A DNA stretch of 8,344 bases, taken from contig JAIDJZ010000174.1 in NCBI GenBank assembly GCA_029051965.1, forward strand, positions 1-8,344, given 5' to 3'. Under the pieces are notes generated by a model. It searched no databases. It was given only the letters and a program-made list of their open reading frames with translations, and had not been told where the DNA came from. A program made the position numbers and the translations under genes. Source of the DNA: Paramuribaculum sp. Its GTDB lineage: Bacteria; Bacteroidota; Bacteroidia; Bacteroidales; Muribaculaceae. Below, piece by piece: positions 1 through 6,284 of this stretch. Each line of letters opens with the position of its first letter. Position 1 is the first letter of the stretch.

Positions 1-902
1 ATCTGCGCGGAGAACCCCGTGACTCTAAGACGATGGTTCCCGCCGGGGGAAAGGGGGCGGAGGCCACTCTCACTGCCAATACGGGTGCCGACAAAGGGAA
101 GCTGATGCCGACGGATATCGGTGTGGTTGTCAATGAGTTTCTGACCGAGCACTTCCCGAAGGTCCTCGACTATAATTTCACGGCGGATCTCGAGGAGCGT
201 TTCGACCTTGTCGCCGAAGGTCAGGCCAAGTGGAAGAAAGAGATCGGCGATTTCTACGAGGTGTTCCATCCGGAGGTAGAGCGAGCCAACGAAATGCGTC
301 TCGAGCATAAGGTCGGCGAGCGGGTTCTCGGTACGGATCCGGCGAGCGGCAAGCCGGTTTCGGTCAAGATCGGCCGTTTCGGTCCTGTCGTGCAGATCGG
401 TGAGAGCACGGATGAGGAGAAGCCCCGTTTTGCCTCACTCCGAAAGGAACAGTCGGTTTTCGACATTACGCTTGAGGATGCGCTCAAGCTGTTTGAGCTG
501 CCGCGCGTTCTCGGGGATTACGAGGATGCGGAAGTGTCGGTTGCCGTAGGCCGTTTCGGCCCTTACGTCCGGCATGCCGGCAAATTCGTTTCGCTCCCGA
601 AAGATCTTTCGCCGATGGAAGTGACGCTTGAAGAGGCGATCGCACTGATAAATGCCAAGCGGGAGGCCGACAGCAAGAAGGTTGTCAAGGAGTTTTCCGA
701 GGATGAGGATCTTCAGATTCTCAACGGGCGCTACGGGGTCTATATCTGCTATAAGAAAGGCAACTATAAGATTCCGAAAACGGTTGCCGATCCTTCGGCT
801 CTGACCCACGAGGAGTGCATGAAGATCGTTGAGGAGCAGGATTCGAAGCCGCGGCGCACAACTACTCGCCGCGCTGCCGCATCGCGCCGCACAAAGAAAT
901 AA
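1..902 (+). CDS. topA: DNA topoisomerase I, C-terminal part (5' end outside window)
   Basis: Type IA topoisomerase relaxes negative supercoils by cutting and rejoining one DNA strand. Only the last 299 codons are here; the first whole codon is at position 3 and the frame is open from the edge, so the ATG at 33 is internal and not the start. The stretch KGKLMPTDIGVVVNEFL (about nt 93-143) is the conserved TopA motif that closes the catalytic core. After it come three topoisomerase C-terminal repeats of the GRFGP type: GRFGPVVQIGE at nt 372, GRFGPYVR at nt 549 and the divergent GRYGVYICY at nt 726. There are no Cys4 zinc fingers, unlike E. coli TopA, and the protein ends in an Arg/Lys/Thr/Ala-rich basic tail (from about nt 846) suited to DNA binding. 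The active-site Tyr and Toprim domain lie upstream of the window. The next gene starts 22 bp after the stop, suggesting co-transcription. Family assignment is firm. Confidence 0.95.
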   Translation, partial: LRGEPRDSKTMVPAGGKGAEATLTANTGADKGKLMPTDIGVVVNEFLTEHFPKVLDYNFTADLEERFDLVAEGQAKWKKEIGDFYEVFHPEVERANEMRLEHKVGERVLGTDPASGKPVSVKIGRFGPVVQIGESTDEEKPRFASLRKEQSVFDITLEDALKLFELPRVLGDYEDAEVSVAVGRFGPYVRHAGKFVSLPKDLSPMEVTLEEAIALINAKREADSKKVVKEFSEDEDLQILNGRYGVYICYKKGNYKIPKTVADPSALTHEECMKIVEEQDSKPRRTTTRRAAASRRTKK

Positions 903-924
903 ATTTTTTAGAAACACCCTCTAA

Positions 925-1848
925 ATGGCCCGAAATCAAAACAACAGCCCGCGCCGCCGCGGCGGAGTGGCACCCGATATAATCAAGGAATTTCCAGTAG
1001 AGCAGCCGTCGCGTCTGCTTGACCATCTGATTCAGTCGCTTCCCGACCGCAAGCGGACTGTCATCAAGCAGCTGCTTGCCCATAATCAGGTGGCAGTCAA
1101 CGGAAAGCCAGAGCGTCAGTTCGATCTCCAGCTTGAGCCGGGCGACGTTGTGAAAGTCAATTTTACGCGCGAGTTCCGCGTGTTCTATAACCGTCGCCTC
1201 AAGATTGTCTATGAGGACGATGATATAATCGTGGTCAACAAGGGCTACGGTCTTCTGTCGATGGGCAATGACAAGACTCCCGACGGGACTGCGTATTCGA
1301 TCCTGCGCGATTATGTGAAATGGGCCAGTCCGCTCAACAAGATCTTTATCGTTCACCGTCTTGACCGTGACACCTCGGGGCTGATGATGTTTGCGAAGAG
1401 CGAGGAAGCGAAGCGGCGCATGCAGCACAACTGGAACAATATGGTCCTGAACCGCACCTATGTCGCGGTAGTAGAGGGCGTTGTCGAGCAGGAGGAGGGA
1501 GTCGTGCGCAGCTATCTTGCCGAAACCTCGCGCTATGAGGTCTATTCGACCGATGACCCCGAAAAGGGTCAGCTTGCTGTCACCCGCTACAGGCGCATAC
1601 AGCACGGAGGCCGTTTCAGTCTGATGGAGCTTGAGCTTGACACCGGCCGCAAGAATCAGATCCGTGTCCACATGAACGATCTCGGCCATCCGATTTCGGG
1701 CGACAGAAAGTATGGTGCGCAGGCATCGCCGCTCCACCGTCTGGCCCTTCATGCGCGGACGCTCCGGTTCAAGCATCCGATGACAGGCGAGCTGATGGAT
1801 TTCTCGACGCCTGTTCCTTCGGGATTCCTTGCCGTCACCCGTCGCTGA
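925..1848 (+). CDS. RluA-family pseudouridine synthase with S4 domain
   Basis: Converts uridine to pseudouridine in structured RNA, most likely 23S rRNA. The 307-residue protein has a basic N-terminus, then an S4-type RNA-binding region (about residues 28-80, RLLDHLIQSLPDRKRTVIKQ to EPGDVVKV), then the catalytic domain. The signature HRLDRDTSGL begins at residue 144, placing the catalytic Asp at D147. The later family motif reads GRKNQIRVH (residues 241-249), where E. coli members usually have GRTHQIRVH. An ATG at 925 gives a complete protein; no Shine-Dalgarno is visible, as is normal in Bacteroidota. It lies 22 bp after topA with no promoter or terminator between, so it is probably the second gene of that transcript. 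Which uridine it modifies (RluC-, RluD- or other-type) cannot be decided from sequence alone, so no symbol is given. Confidence 0.92.
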   Translation: MARNQNNSPRRRGGVAPDIIKEFPVEQPSRLLDHLIQSLPDRKRTVIKQLLAHNQVAVNGKPERQFDLQLEPGDVVKVNFTREFRVFYNRRLKIVYEDDDIIVVNKGYGLLSMGNDKTPDGTAYSILRDYVKWASPLNKIFIVHRLDRDTSGLMMFAKSEEAKRRMQHNWNNMVLNRTYVAVVEGVVEQEEGVVRSYLAETSRYEVYSTDDPEKGQLAVTRYRRIQHGGRFSLMELELDTGRKNQIRVHMNDLGHPISGDRKYGAQASPLHRLALHARTLRFKHPMTGELMDFSTPVPSGFLAVTRR

Positions 1849-1929
1849 CGGCAGAGCCACGGCATCTTATCCACTTTTCTGAGGATGAGACGCAAACCGC
1901 GACAGAGCGGGTCGATAATTCGGAAAAAA

Positions 1930-1946
1930 TTTCGTTCGGAACGAAA
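1930..1946. repeat. Inverted repeat in the fumarase promoter
   Basis: TTTCGTT (1930-1936) and AACGAAA (1940-1946) are perfect inverted arms around CGG. The palindrome covers the presumed -33 region. It could be a regulator site or a small hairpin. On the - strand it is followed by a run of T, but no - strand gene ends there, so a terminator role is unlikely. Confidence 0.5.
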
Positions 1947-1962
1947 AAAATAGCTATATTTG
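1930..1962 (+). promoter_or_regulatory. Bacteroidota-type promoter of the fumarase gene
   Basis: TATATTTG at 1955-1962 is an exact match to the Bacteroidota sigma-70 -7 consensus TAnnTTTG. A weak -33 candidate, TTCG at 1931-1934, lies 20 bp upstream, an acceptable spacing, though the consensus there is TTTG. Transcription would begin near 1968-1970, giving a leader of roughly 33 nt before the ATG at 2003. The -33 candidate sits inside a 7-bp-arm palindrome (1930-1946). The -7 box is clear; the -33 call is tentative. Confidence 0.7.
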
Positions 1963-1969
1963 TGGGAAA

Positions 1970-1979
1970 GTTTATAAAC
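1970..1979. repeat. 10-bp palindrome at the predicted fumarase transcription start
   Basis: GTTTATAAAC is a perfect 10-bp palindrome just downstream of the -7 box, at the expected start of transcription. It could be an operator half of a paired arrangement with the 1930-1946 palindrome. Short AT-rich palindromes also arise by chance, so function is only a suggestion. Confidence 0.35.
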
Positions 1980-2002
1980 CCTAAAGATTATCATTCCCAT
2001 CT

Positions 2003-3652
2003 ATGGCAACGAAACCGTTCAAATATCAGGAAATGTTTCCGATGTCGGCTGACACTACGGAATATTATCACCTGACTTCCGACTACGTCAAAGTTGAAAA
2101 ATGGGGCGACCGCGAGATGCTTGTGGTCGATCCCGAGGCGTTGACAGTCCTTTCCCGTCAGGCTACCCACGACAATGCGTTTATGCTTCGTCGCGAGCAT
2201 AACGAAATGGTGGCCAAGATTCTCCACGATCCGGAAGCAAGTGCCAATGACAAATTCGTGGCTCTTACAATGCTCCGCAATGCAGAAGTAGCTGCCAAAG
2301 GCCAGTTGCCGTTCTGCCAGGACACGGGTACGGCTATCGTCATCGGCAAGAAGGGCCAGAATGTCTGGACCGGCGGCCACGACGAAGAGAAGCTCTCGAA
2401 GGGTGTCTATGACACATACACAGAGAATAACCTCCGCTATTCGCAGAATGCTCCTCTGAACATGTATGACGAGGTCAATACAGGATGCAACCTTCCCGCG
2501 CAGATCGATCTCTATGCTGTTGACGGTGACGAATACAAATTCCTCTTCGTTGCCAAGGGCGGAGGTTCGGCCAACAAGACCTATCTCTATCAGGAAACCA
2601 AGGCTCTGATCAATCCGAAGACTCTCGTTCCGTTTCTCGTTGAGAAGATGAAGTCGCTCGGAACAGCTGCATGTCCTCCTTATCATATCGCGATCGTTGT
2701 CGGTGGCACATCGGCAGAAATGAACCTTGCGACAGTCAAGAAGGCTTCGGTCAAATATTACGACAATCTTCCTTCGGAAGGCAATGAACTCGGACACGCG
2801 TTCCGTGACCGCGAACTTGAAAAGCAGCTGCTTGAAGAGACCCGCAAGATCGGTCTCGGCGCCCAGTTCGGCGGCAAGTATTTCGCTCATGACATCCGTG
2901 TGATCCGTCTGCCGCGCCACGGAGCATCGTGTCCTGTCGGTCTCGGAGTGAGCTGCTCGGCCGACCGCAACATCAAAGCGAAGATCAACCGCGACGGTCT
3001 CTGGCTCGAAAAACTCGATGCGAATCCCGGCGAACTCATCCCTGAAGAGATGCGCAAAGAGGGCGAGGGAGATGTCATCTCAATCGATCTTAACCGTCCG
3101 ATGGCTGACGTTCTCGCCGAACTTTCGAAATATCCGGTTTCGACCCGTCTGTCGCTCAACGGCACCATTATCGTAGGCCGCGACATTGCCCACGCGAAGA
3201 TCAAAGAGAGACTCGACAGCGGCGAGCCGATGCCCGAATATCTGAAGAATCACCCGATCTATTATGCCGGTCCGGCCAAAACACCAGAAGGAATGGCTTC
3301 CGGATCGTTCGGTCCGACAACAGCCGGCCGTATGGATTCGTATGTCGATCAGTTCCAGGCTGCCGGCGGCTCAATGATCATGATCGCTAAGGGCAACCGC
3401 AGCAAGCAGGTGACCGACGCATGCCACAAGCATGGCGGTTTCTATCTCGGATCGATCGGCGGTCCGGCTGCAGTTCTTGCCCAGAACAGCATCAAGAAAG
3501 TCGAGCTTCTCGAATATCCGGAACTCGGCATGGAGGCGATCTGGAAAATTGAAGTTGAAAACTTCCCCGCATTTATTCTTGTTGACGACAAGGGTAACGA
3601 TTTCTTCACTGAAATCGCCGAGAAATGTGCTTCCTGCGCGCTTAAGAAGTAA
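2003..3652 (+). CDS. fumA: Class I fumarate hydratase ([4Fe-4S], FumA/FumB type)
   Basis: Interconverts fumarate and malate in the cytoplasm. In Bacteroidales this step normally runs in the reductive direction, oxaloacetate to malate to fumarate to succinate, feeding fumarate reductase. The 549-residue protein is full length for the family (E. coli FumA has 548). The three cysteines that bind the iron-sulfur cluster are all present and fall at the same numbers as in E. coli FumA: C105 in FCQDTGT, C224 in GTAACPPYH and C318 in GVSCSADRN. The HGASCPVG stretch and the C-terminal beta-type domain (about residues 370-549, including [12 protein letters not shown] and GGPAAVLAQ) complete the fused alpha/beta form, so no separate beta subunit is needed. 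The ATG at 2003 is 40 nt after the -7 box. The cluster makes the enzyme oxygen-sensitive, fitting an anaerobe. The fumA/fumB choice is only nominal. Confidence 0.97.
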   Translation: MATKPFKYQEMFPMSADTTEYYHLTSDYVKVEKWGDREMLVVDPEALTVLSRQATHDNAFMLRREHNEMVAKILHDPEASANDKFVALTMLRNAEVAAKGQLPFCQDTGTAIVIGKKGQNVWTGGHDEEKLSKGVYDTYTENNLRYSQNAPLNMYDEVNTGCNLPAQIDLYAVDGDEYKFLFVAKGGGSANKTYLYQETKALINPKTLVPFLVEKMKSLGTAACPPYHIAIVVGGTSAEMNLATVKKASVKYYDNLPSEGNELGHAFRDRELEKQLLEETRKIGLGAQFGGKYFAHDIRVIRLPRHGASCPVGLGVSCSADRNIKAKINRDGLWLEKLDANPGELIPEEMRKEGEGDVISIDLNRPMADVLAELSKYPVSTRLSLNGTIIVGRDIAHAKIKERLDSGEPMPEYLKNHPIYYAGPAKTPEGMASGSFGPTTAGRMDSYVDQFQAAGGSMIMIAKGNRSKQVTDACHKHGGFYLGSIGGPAAVLAQNSIKKVELLEYPELGMEAIWKIEVENFPAFILVDDKGNDFFTEIAEKCASCALKK

Positions 3653-3728
3653 GTTGCTGAAACCGAACAACTGAAAACTCAGCTGCAGGACAGCCCCCTA
3701 TTGTGGACAATCATCAGGAACAAGCGAA

Positions 3729-4124
3729 ATGGACAGCTACGATCCCCGAATGGATGAACCTCCTCCGATTCCCGTGGAGGAGCCGGAGCTTATTTCCCCT
3801 CCGTCGCCGGCACCGCCCTTATTTCCGGTCTCACCGCCGCCACCGCCTCCTCCTTTTGTCGGTGACGGGACGTCGGGAGATAATACGAATGCGATCGGAC
3901 TGGTCGGATTTGTCTTCTCGATTCTGTCGGCTGTTGCCTGCCCGGTGCCTTTTTTCGGGTGGGGATGTTGGCTTGTCGGGTTTGTATGCTCCTGTATAGG
4001 GTTGGCGCGCCGCCCGAAAACATTTGCACTGGCCGGGCTGATTATCTGTCTTGTGAGTGCGATGCTCATGATCAGTTTTATTCTGTTGCTTGTTGCGGAT
4101 GACTCTGTCAGTAGCCTGAAATAA
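3729..4124 (+). CDS. Small proline-rich membrane protein, DUF4190-like
   Basis: Function unknown. The 131-residue product has two parts. Residues 1-52 are acidic and very proline-rich, including a run of seven prolines at residues 36-42, and look disordered. Residues 54-122 are hydrophobic: AIGLVGFVFSILSA, a short CPVPFFGWGC turn, WLVGFVCSCIGLARR, then ALAGLIICLVSAMLMISF and on to residue 122. This order (hydrophobic helix, hydrophobic helix ending in a basic loop, then ALAG-type helix) resembles the DUF4190 pattern of small integral membrane proteins. There is no signal peptide; the N-terminal tail probably stays cytoplasmic, with the basic RRPK loop also inside, which is inference. Five cysteines lie in or near the membrane segments. 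It starts 76 bp after the fumarase stop with no TAnnTTTG box or strong hairpin between, so it may be read through from that gene. A strong terminator follows. The proline run would probably need EF-P for efficient translation. Confidence 0.8.
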   Translation: MDSYDPRMDEPPPIPVEEPELISPPSPAPPLFPVSPPPPPPPFVGDGTSGDNTNAIGLVGFVFSILSAVACPVPFFGWGCWLVGFVCSCIGLARRPKTFALAGLIICLVSAMLMISFILLLVADDSVSSLK

Positions 4125-4137
4125 GTTGTTTTTATAG

Positions 4138-4187
4138 ATAAAAAGCCGATGCGGTGTCCATCAATGGAGCTGCATCGGTTTTCTTTT
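4138..4187 (+). terminator. Rho-independent terminator after the DUF4190-like gene
   Basis: CCGATGC (4146-4152) pairs perfectly with GCATCGG (4172-4178). The stem continues inward through wobble pairs and a one-base bulge to TCCAT (4157-4161) pairing with ATGGA (4164-4168). A T-rich tract, TTTTCTTTT (4179-4187), follows directly. An A-rich run upstream (4138-4144) could make it act on the opposite strand too. It closes the transcript carrying the fumarase and/or the small membrane protein. Confidence 0.88.
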
Positions 4188-4321
4188 ACTCTTTTTGTCG
4201 AAACGGTGGCTTAACATGGGCTGCCTGTGAGGTTGCCGTCAAGTCGGAGTTGTCATTGAATTGTCAAATCAATTAAAGCATATTTAATAAAAATAGGATC
4301 GGAAATGCGGGAATTTTTGTG

Positions 4322-4329
4322 TAATTTTG
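4322..4329 (+). promoter_or_regulatory. Candidate promoter (-7 box) of recJ-recQ
   Basis: TAATTTTG matches the Bacteroidota -7 consensus TAnnTTTG. I find no good -33 element 19-21 bp upstream, but the region further up is AT-rich. It is the only such box I noticed between the terminator at 4187 and recJ. Transcription would begin near 4336, about 210 nt before the start codon. Confidence 0.5.
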
Positions 4330-4345
4330 CGAAACGCTGAAATAG

Positions 4346-4404
4346 TGTCATTTCGAACCAATCAGTGTTTTGTTTCGAAATTCTGCACTCGGCGTGGCAT
4401 GACA
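4346..4404. repeat. Degenerate extragenic inverted-repeat element
   Basis: The 59-bp stretch opens with TGTCAT and closes with its complement ATGACA. Inside it, ATTTCGAA (4350-4357) and TTCGAAAT (4374-4381) form 8-bp inverted arms around a 16-nt loop. The ends resemble the dispersed extragenic repeats of many bacterial genomes that begin TGTCATTTCGA and end with CGGAATGACA-like sequence. Being only one copy in this window, its status as a genome-wide repeat is inference. Transcribed as part of the recJ leader, it could fold into a hairpin. Confidence 0.4.
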
Positions 4405-4548
4405 GTGCCGTGGTTTCTCTCCTTCGTTTCGTCCACGGGAAGCTGTCTGAAAACATTCGATCCTCTTTTCTCCTTCCTTCCTCCGCCGCATCGGCATTGT
4501 CAGCTGTATGCGGGCGGACAGCAAAGCAAAAAATAAAAAACGACATAA

Positions 4549-6276
4549 ATGACAAGTAAATGGAATTATGCACCCCTTACTTACGAAGAGCAAAAATCAG
4601 AGTCGCAGTTAGCTAAAGAATTTTCCAATTGCCCGCCTATCAGTCAGTTGCTGGTAGAGCGCGGCGTGACTACGCTTGAAGAGGCGGAGAAGTTTTTCCA
4701 TCCGTCGCTCAAGGATCTTTACGACCCGTTTCTGATGCCCGACATGGACAAGGCGGTCGGGCGGCTCAACAAAGCTATGGGAAGGAAGGAACGCATCATG
4801 GTGTTTGGCGACTATGATGTGGACGGCACCACCGCCGTGGCGCTGGTGTTCAAATATCTTCGCCAGTACTACTCCAATATCGATTACTATATCCCGACTC
4901 GCTACGATGAGGGTTACGGGATTTCCAGAAGGAGCATCGATATGGCCGCCGAGCAGGGTGTGAAACTGATCATTATTCTTGACTGCGGAATCAAGGCCAA
5001 CGAGGAGATCGCCTATGCGAAATCTCTCGGAATCGATTTTATCATATGTGACCACCATGTACCTGACGACGAACTGCCTCAGGCTGTCGCGATCCTGAAT
5101 CCGAAACTCGAGGGTTCGACCTATCCGTGTCCCCACCTTTCGGGATGCGGCGTCGGTTTCAAGTTCATGCAGGGCTTCGCTCAGAGCAACGGAATCCCTA
5201 CGGGCGATCTGGAGGGAATGCTCGATCTGGTTGCTGTCAGCATCGCGGCCGACATTGTCCCGATGGTCGACGAGAACCGTATCATGGCCTATCACGGACT
5301 CCGTCGTCTGAACATGAACCCTAACATGGGTCTGAGGGCGATCATCAGGATCTGCGGGCTCATGGGAAAGGAGATCACGATCAGTGATGTCATTTTCAAG
5401 ATCGGTCCGCGCATCAATGCTTCCGGCCGCATGCAGAGCGGAGCGGAAGCTGTCGAACTTCTGGTAGCGCGCGATGTCAGCGACGCTTATGAGAAGGGTA
5501 AGGCTATCGATCAGTACAACAAGGACCGCAAAGAGCTTGACAAACGGATCACCGAGGAGGCCAACAGTATTCTCGAACACCACGGCGAACTGCTGTCGGA
5601 CCGCAAGTCGATTGTCATCTACAACAAGGACTGGCACAAGGGCATCATCGGGATTGTCGCTTCGCGACTGACCGAACTATACTATAAGCCTTCGGTCGTT
5701 CTGACCCTTGCCAACGGTCTTGCAACCGGTTCGAGCCGTTCGGTGCAGGGCTTCGACATCTACAAGGCTGTCGACTCGACGCGTGATCTTCTTGAGAATT
5801 TCGGCGGTCATCCCTATGCTGTCGGCCTATCGCTCAAGGAGGAGAATATTCCTGAGTTCATAAGACGTTTCGAGGAGTATGTCGCCGCCAATATCCGCCC
5901 CAGCCAGCTTGAACCGCAGCTCGACATCGACGCTTACATAACGTTTTCGCAGATCACTCCGGCGTTTATCGCGACGCTGCGCCGTTTCAATCCGTTCGGT
6001 CCGGGCAACACCCGTCCGATCTTCTGCACGCGCGGCGTGATGGATTTCGGCACGAGCAAGCTTGTCGGCAAGAATCTCGAACATATCAAGTTCGAGCTGG
6101 TCGACGATACGTCGGGAAAGGTGTTTCACGGAATCGCGTTCAACATGGCCGAGCATTTCGATCATGTCCATTCGCAGAAGCCGTTTGACATCTGCTATAC
6201 GATCGAGGACAACAAGCATCAGAGTGCTTCGTCGTCGATCCAGCTCCTGATCAAGAGCATCCGTCCCCGCAAGTAG
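4549..6276 (+). CDS. recJ: Single-stranded-DNA-specific exonuclease RecJ
   Basis: Degrades single-stranded DNA 5' to 3' in recombination, mismatch and base-excision repair; metal-dependent (Mn/Mg), DHH superfamily. The 575 residues match the usual length (E. coli 577). Motifs in order: FGDYDVDG with D88, D90 and D92; LDCGIK with D145; CDHHVPDDELP with the DHH at 168-170; DLVAVSIAADIVPM with D235; GPRINASGRM (286-295); then the DHHA1 domain with WHKGIIGIVASRL (from residue 362) and GGHPYAVGLSL (from 419), and a C-terminal OB-like region (about 465-575). All catalytic metal-binding positions appear intact. An in-frame TAA ends one base before the ATG at 4549, so this is the most upstream ATG; it is preceded by A-rich sequence with no Shine-Dalgarno. 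RecQ begins 8 bp after the stop. Confidence 0.97.
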   Translation: MTSKWNYAPLTYEEQKSESQLAKEFSNCPPISQLLVERGVTTLEEAEKFFHPSLKDLYDPFLMPDMDKAVGRLNKAMGRKERIMVFGDYDVDGTTAVALVFKYLRQYYSNIDYYIPTRYDEGYGISRRSIDMAAEQGVKLIIILDCGIKANEEIAYAKSLGIDFIICDHHVPDDELPQAVAILNPKLEGSTYPCPHLSGCGVGFKFMQGFAQSNGIPTGDLEGMLDLVAVSIAADIVPMVDENRIMAYHGLRRLNMNPNMGLRAIIRICGLMGKEITISDVIFKIGPRINASGRMQSGAEAVELLVARDVSDAYEKGKAIDQYNKDRKELDKRITEEANSILEHHGELLSDRKSIVIYNKDWHKGIIGIVASRLTELYYKPSVVLTLANGLATGSSRSVQGFDIYKAVDSTRDLLENFGGHPYAVGLSLKEENIPEFIRRFEEYVAANIRPSQLEPQLDIDAYITFSQITPAFIATLRRFNPFGPGNTRPIFCTRGVMDFGTSKLVGKNLEHIKFELVDDTSGKVFHGIAFNMAEHFDHVHSQKPFDICYTIEDNKHQSASSSIQLLIKSIRPRK

Positions 6277-6284
6277 AGCGATCC

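Larger units (their letters stand above)
4188..4548 (+). other. Intergenic region and long recJ leader
   Basis: No convincing gene lies here; short open frames of 64-106 codons on both strands have low-complexity or unrecognisable products and run into recJ or across the promoter-like box. From left to right: two copies of TTGTCA one helical turn apart (4250-4255, 4261-4266), with ATTGA and TCAAT arms around the second copy (4255-4259, 4269-4273); an AT-rich stretch at 4270-4296; a -7-like box at 4322-4329; an inverted-repeat element at 4346-4404; a 6-bp inverted repeat CCGTGG (4408-4413) and CCACGG (4433-4438); a 24-nt uninterrupted pyrimidine tract (4461-4484); and an A-rich run (about 4529-4540) just before the recJ ATG. 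If the box is used, the leader is about 210 nt, longer than usual for this phylum. Confidence 0.6.

Noticed and set aside
862..1860. 332-codon open frame on the - strand opposite the pseudouridine synthase
   Set aside because: It covers a gene with an intact HRLDRDTSG motif; the antisense protein is arginine/histidine-rich without any family pattern.
1865..1890. Hairpin TCTTATCC/GGATGAGA after the pseudouridine synthase as a terminator
   Set aside because: The 8-bp stem has one G-T pair, a 10-nt loop and no T-tract after it, so it is too weak to call as a terminator.
1991..2920. 309-codon open frame on the - strand opposite fumarase
   Set aside because: It is an antisense shadow of a gene whose three cluster cysteines are conserved; nothing recognisable in the product.
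3653..3728. Promoter or terminator between fumarase and the DUF4190-like gene
   Set aside because: No TAnnTTTG box and no hairpin with a T-run could be found; CAGCTG and CTGCAG are only short palindromic hexamers.
3703..3999. 98-codon alternative frame starting with GTG, overlapping the DUF4190-like gene
   Set aside because: The product is arginine-rich low complexity with no domain, while the other frame encodes coherent membrane helices and ends just before a strong terminator.
4253..4573. 106-codon - strand open frame in the recJ leader
   Set aside because: It runs through the promoter-like box, the inverted-repeat element and the recJ start; the product looks like translated repeat and low-complexity sequence.
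4609..5637. 342-codon open frame on the - strand opposite recJ
   Set aside because: RecJ on the + strand has all its family motifs across this stretch; the antisense product has no recognisable domain and is an effect of codon bias.
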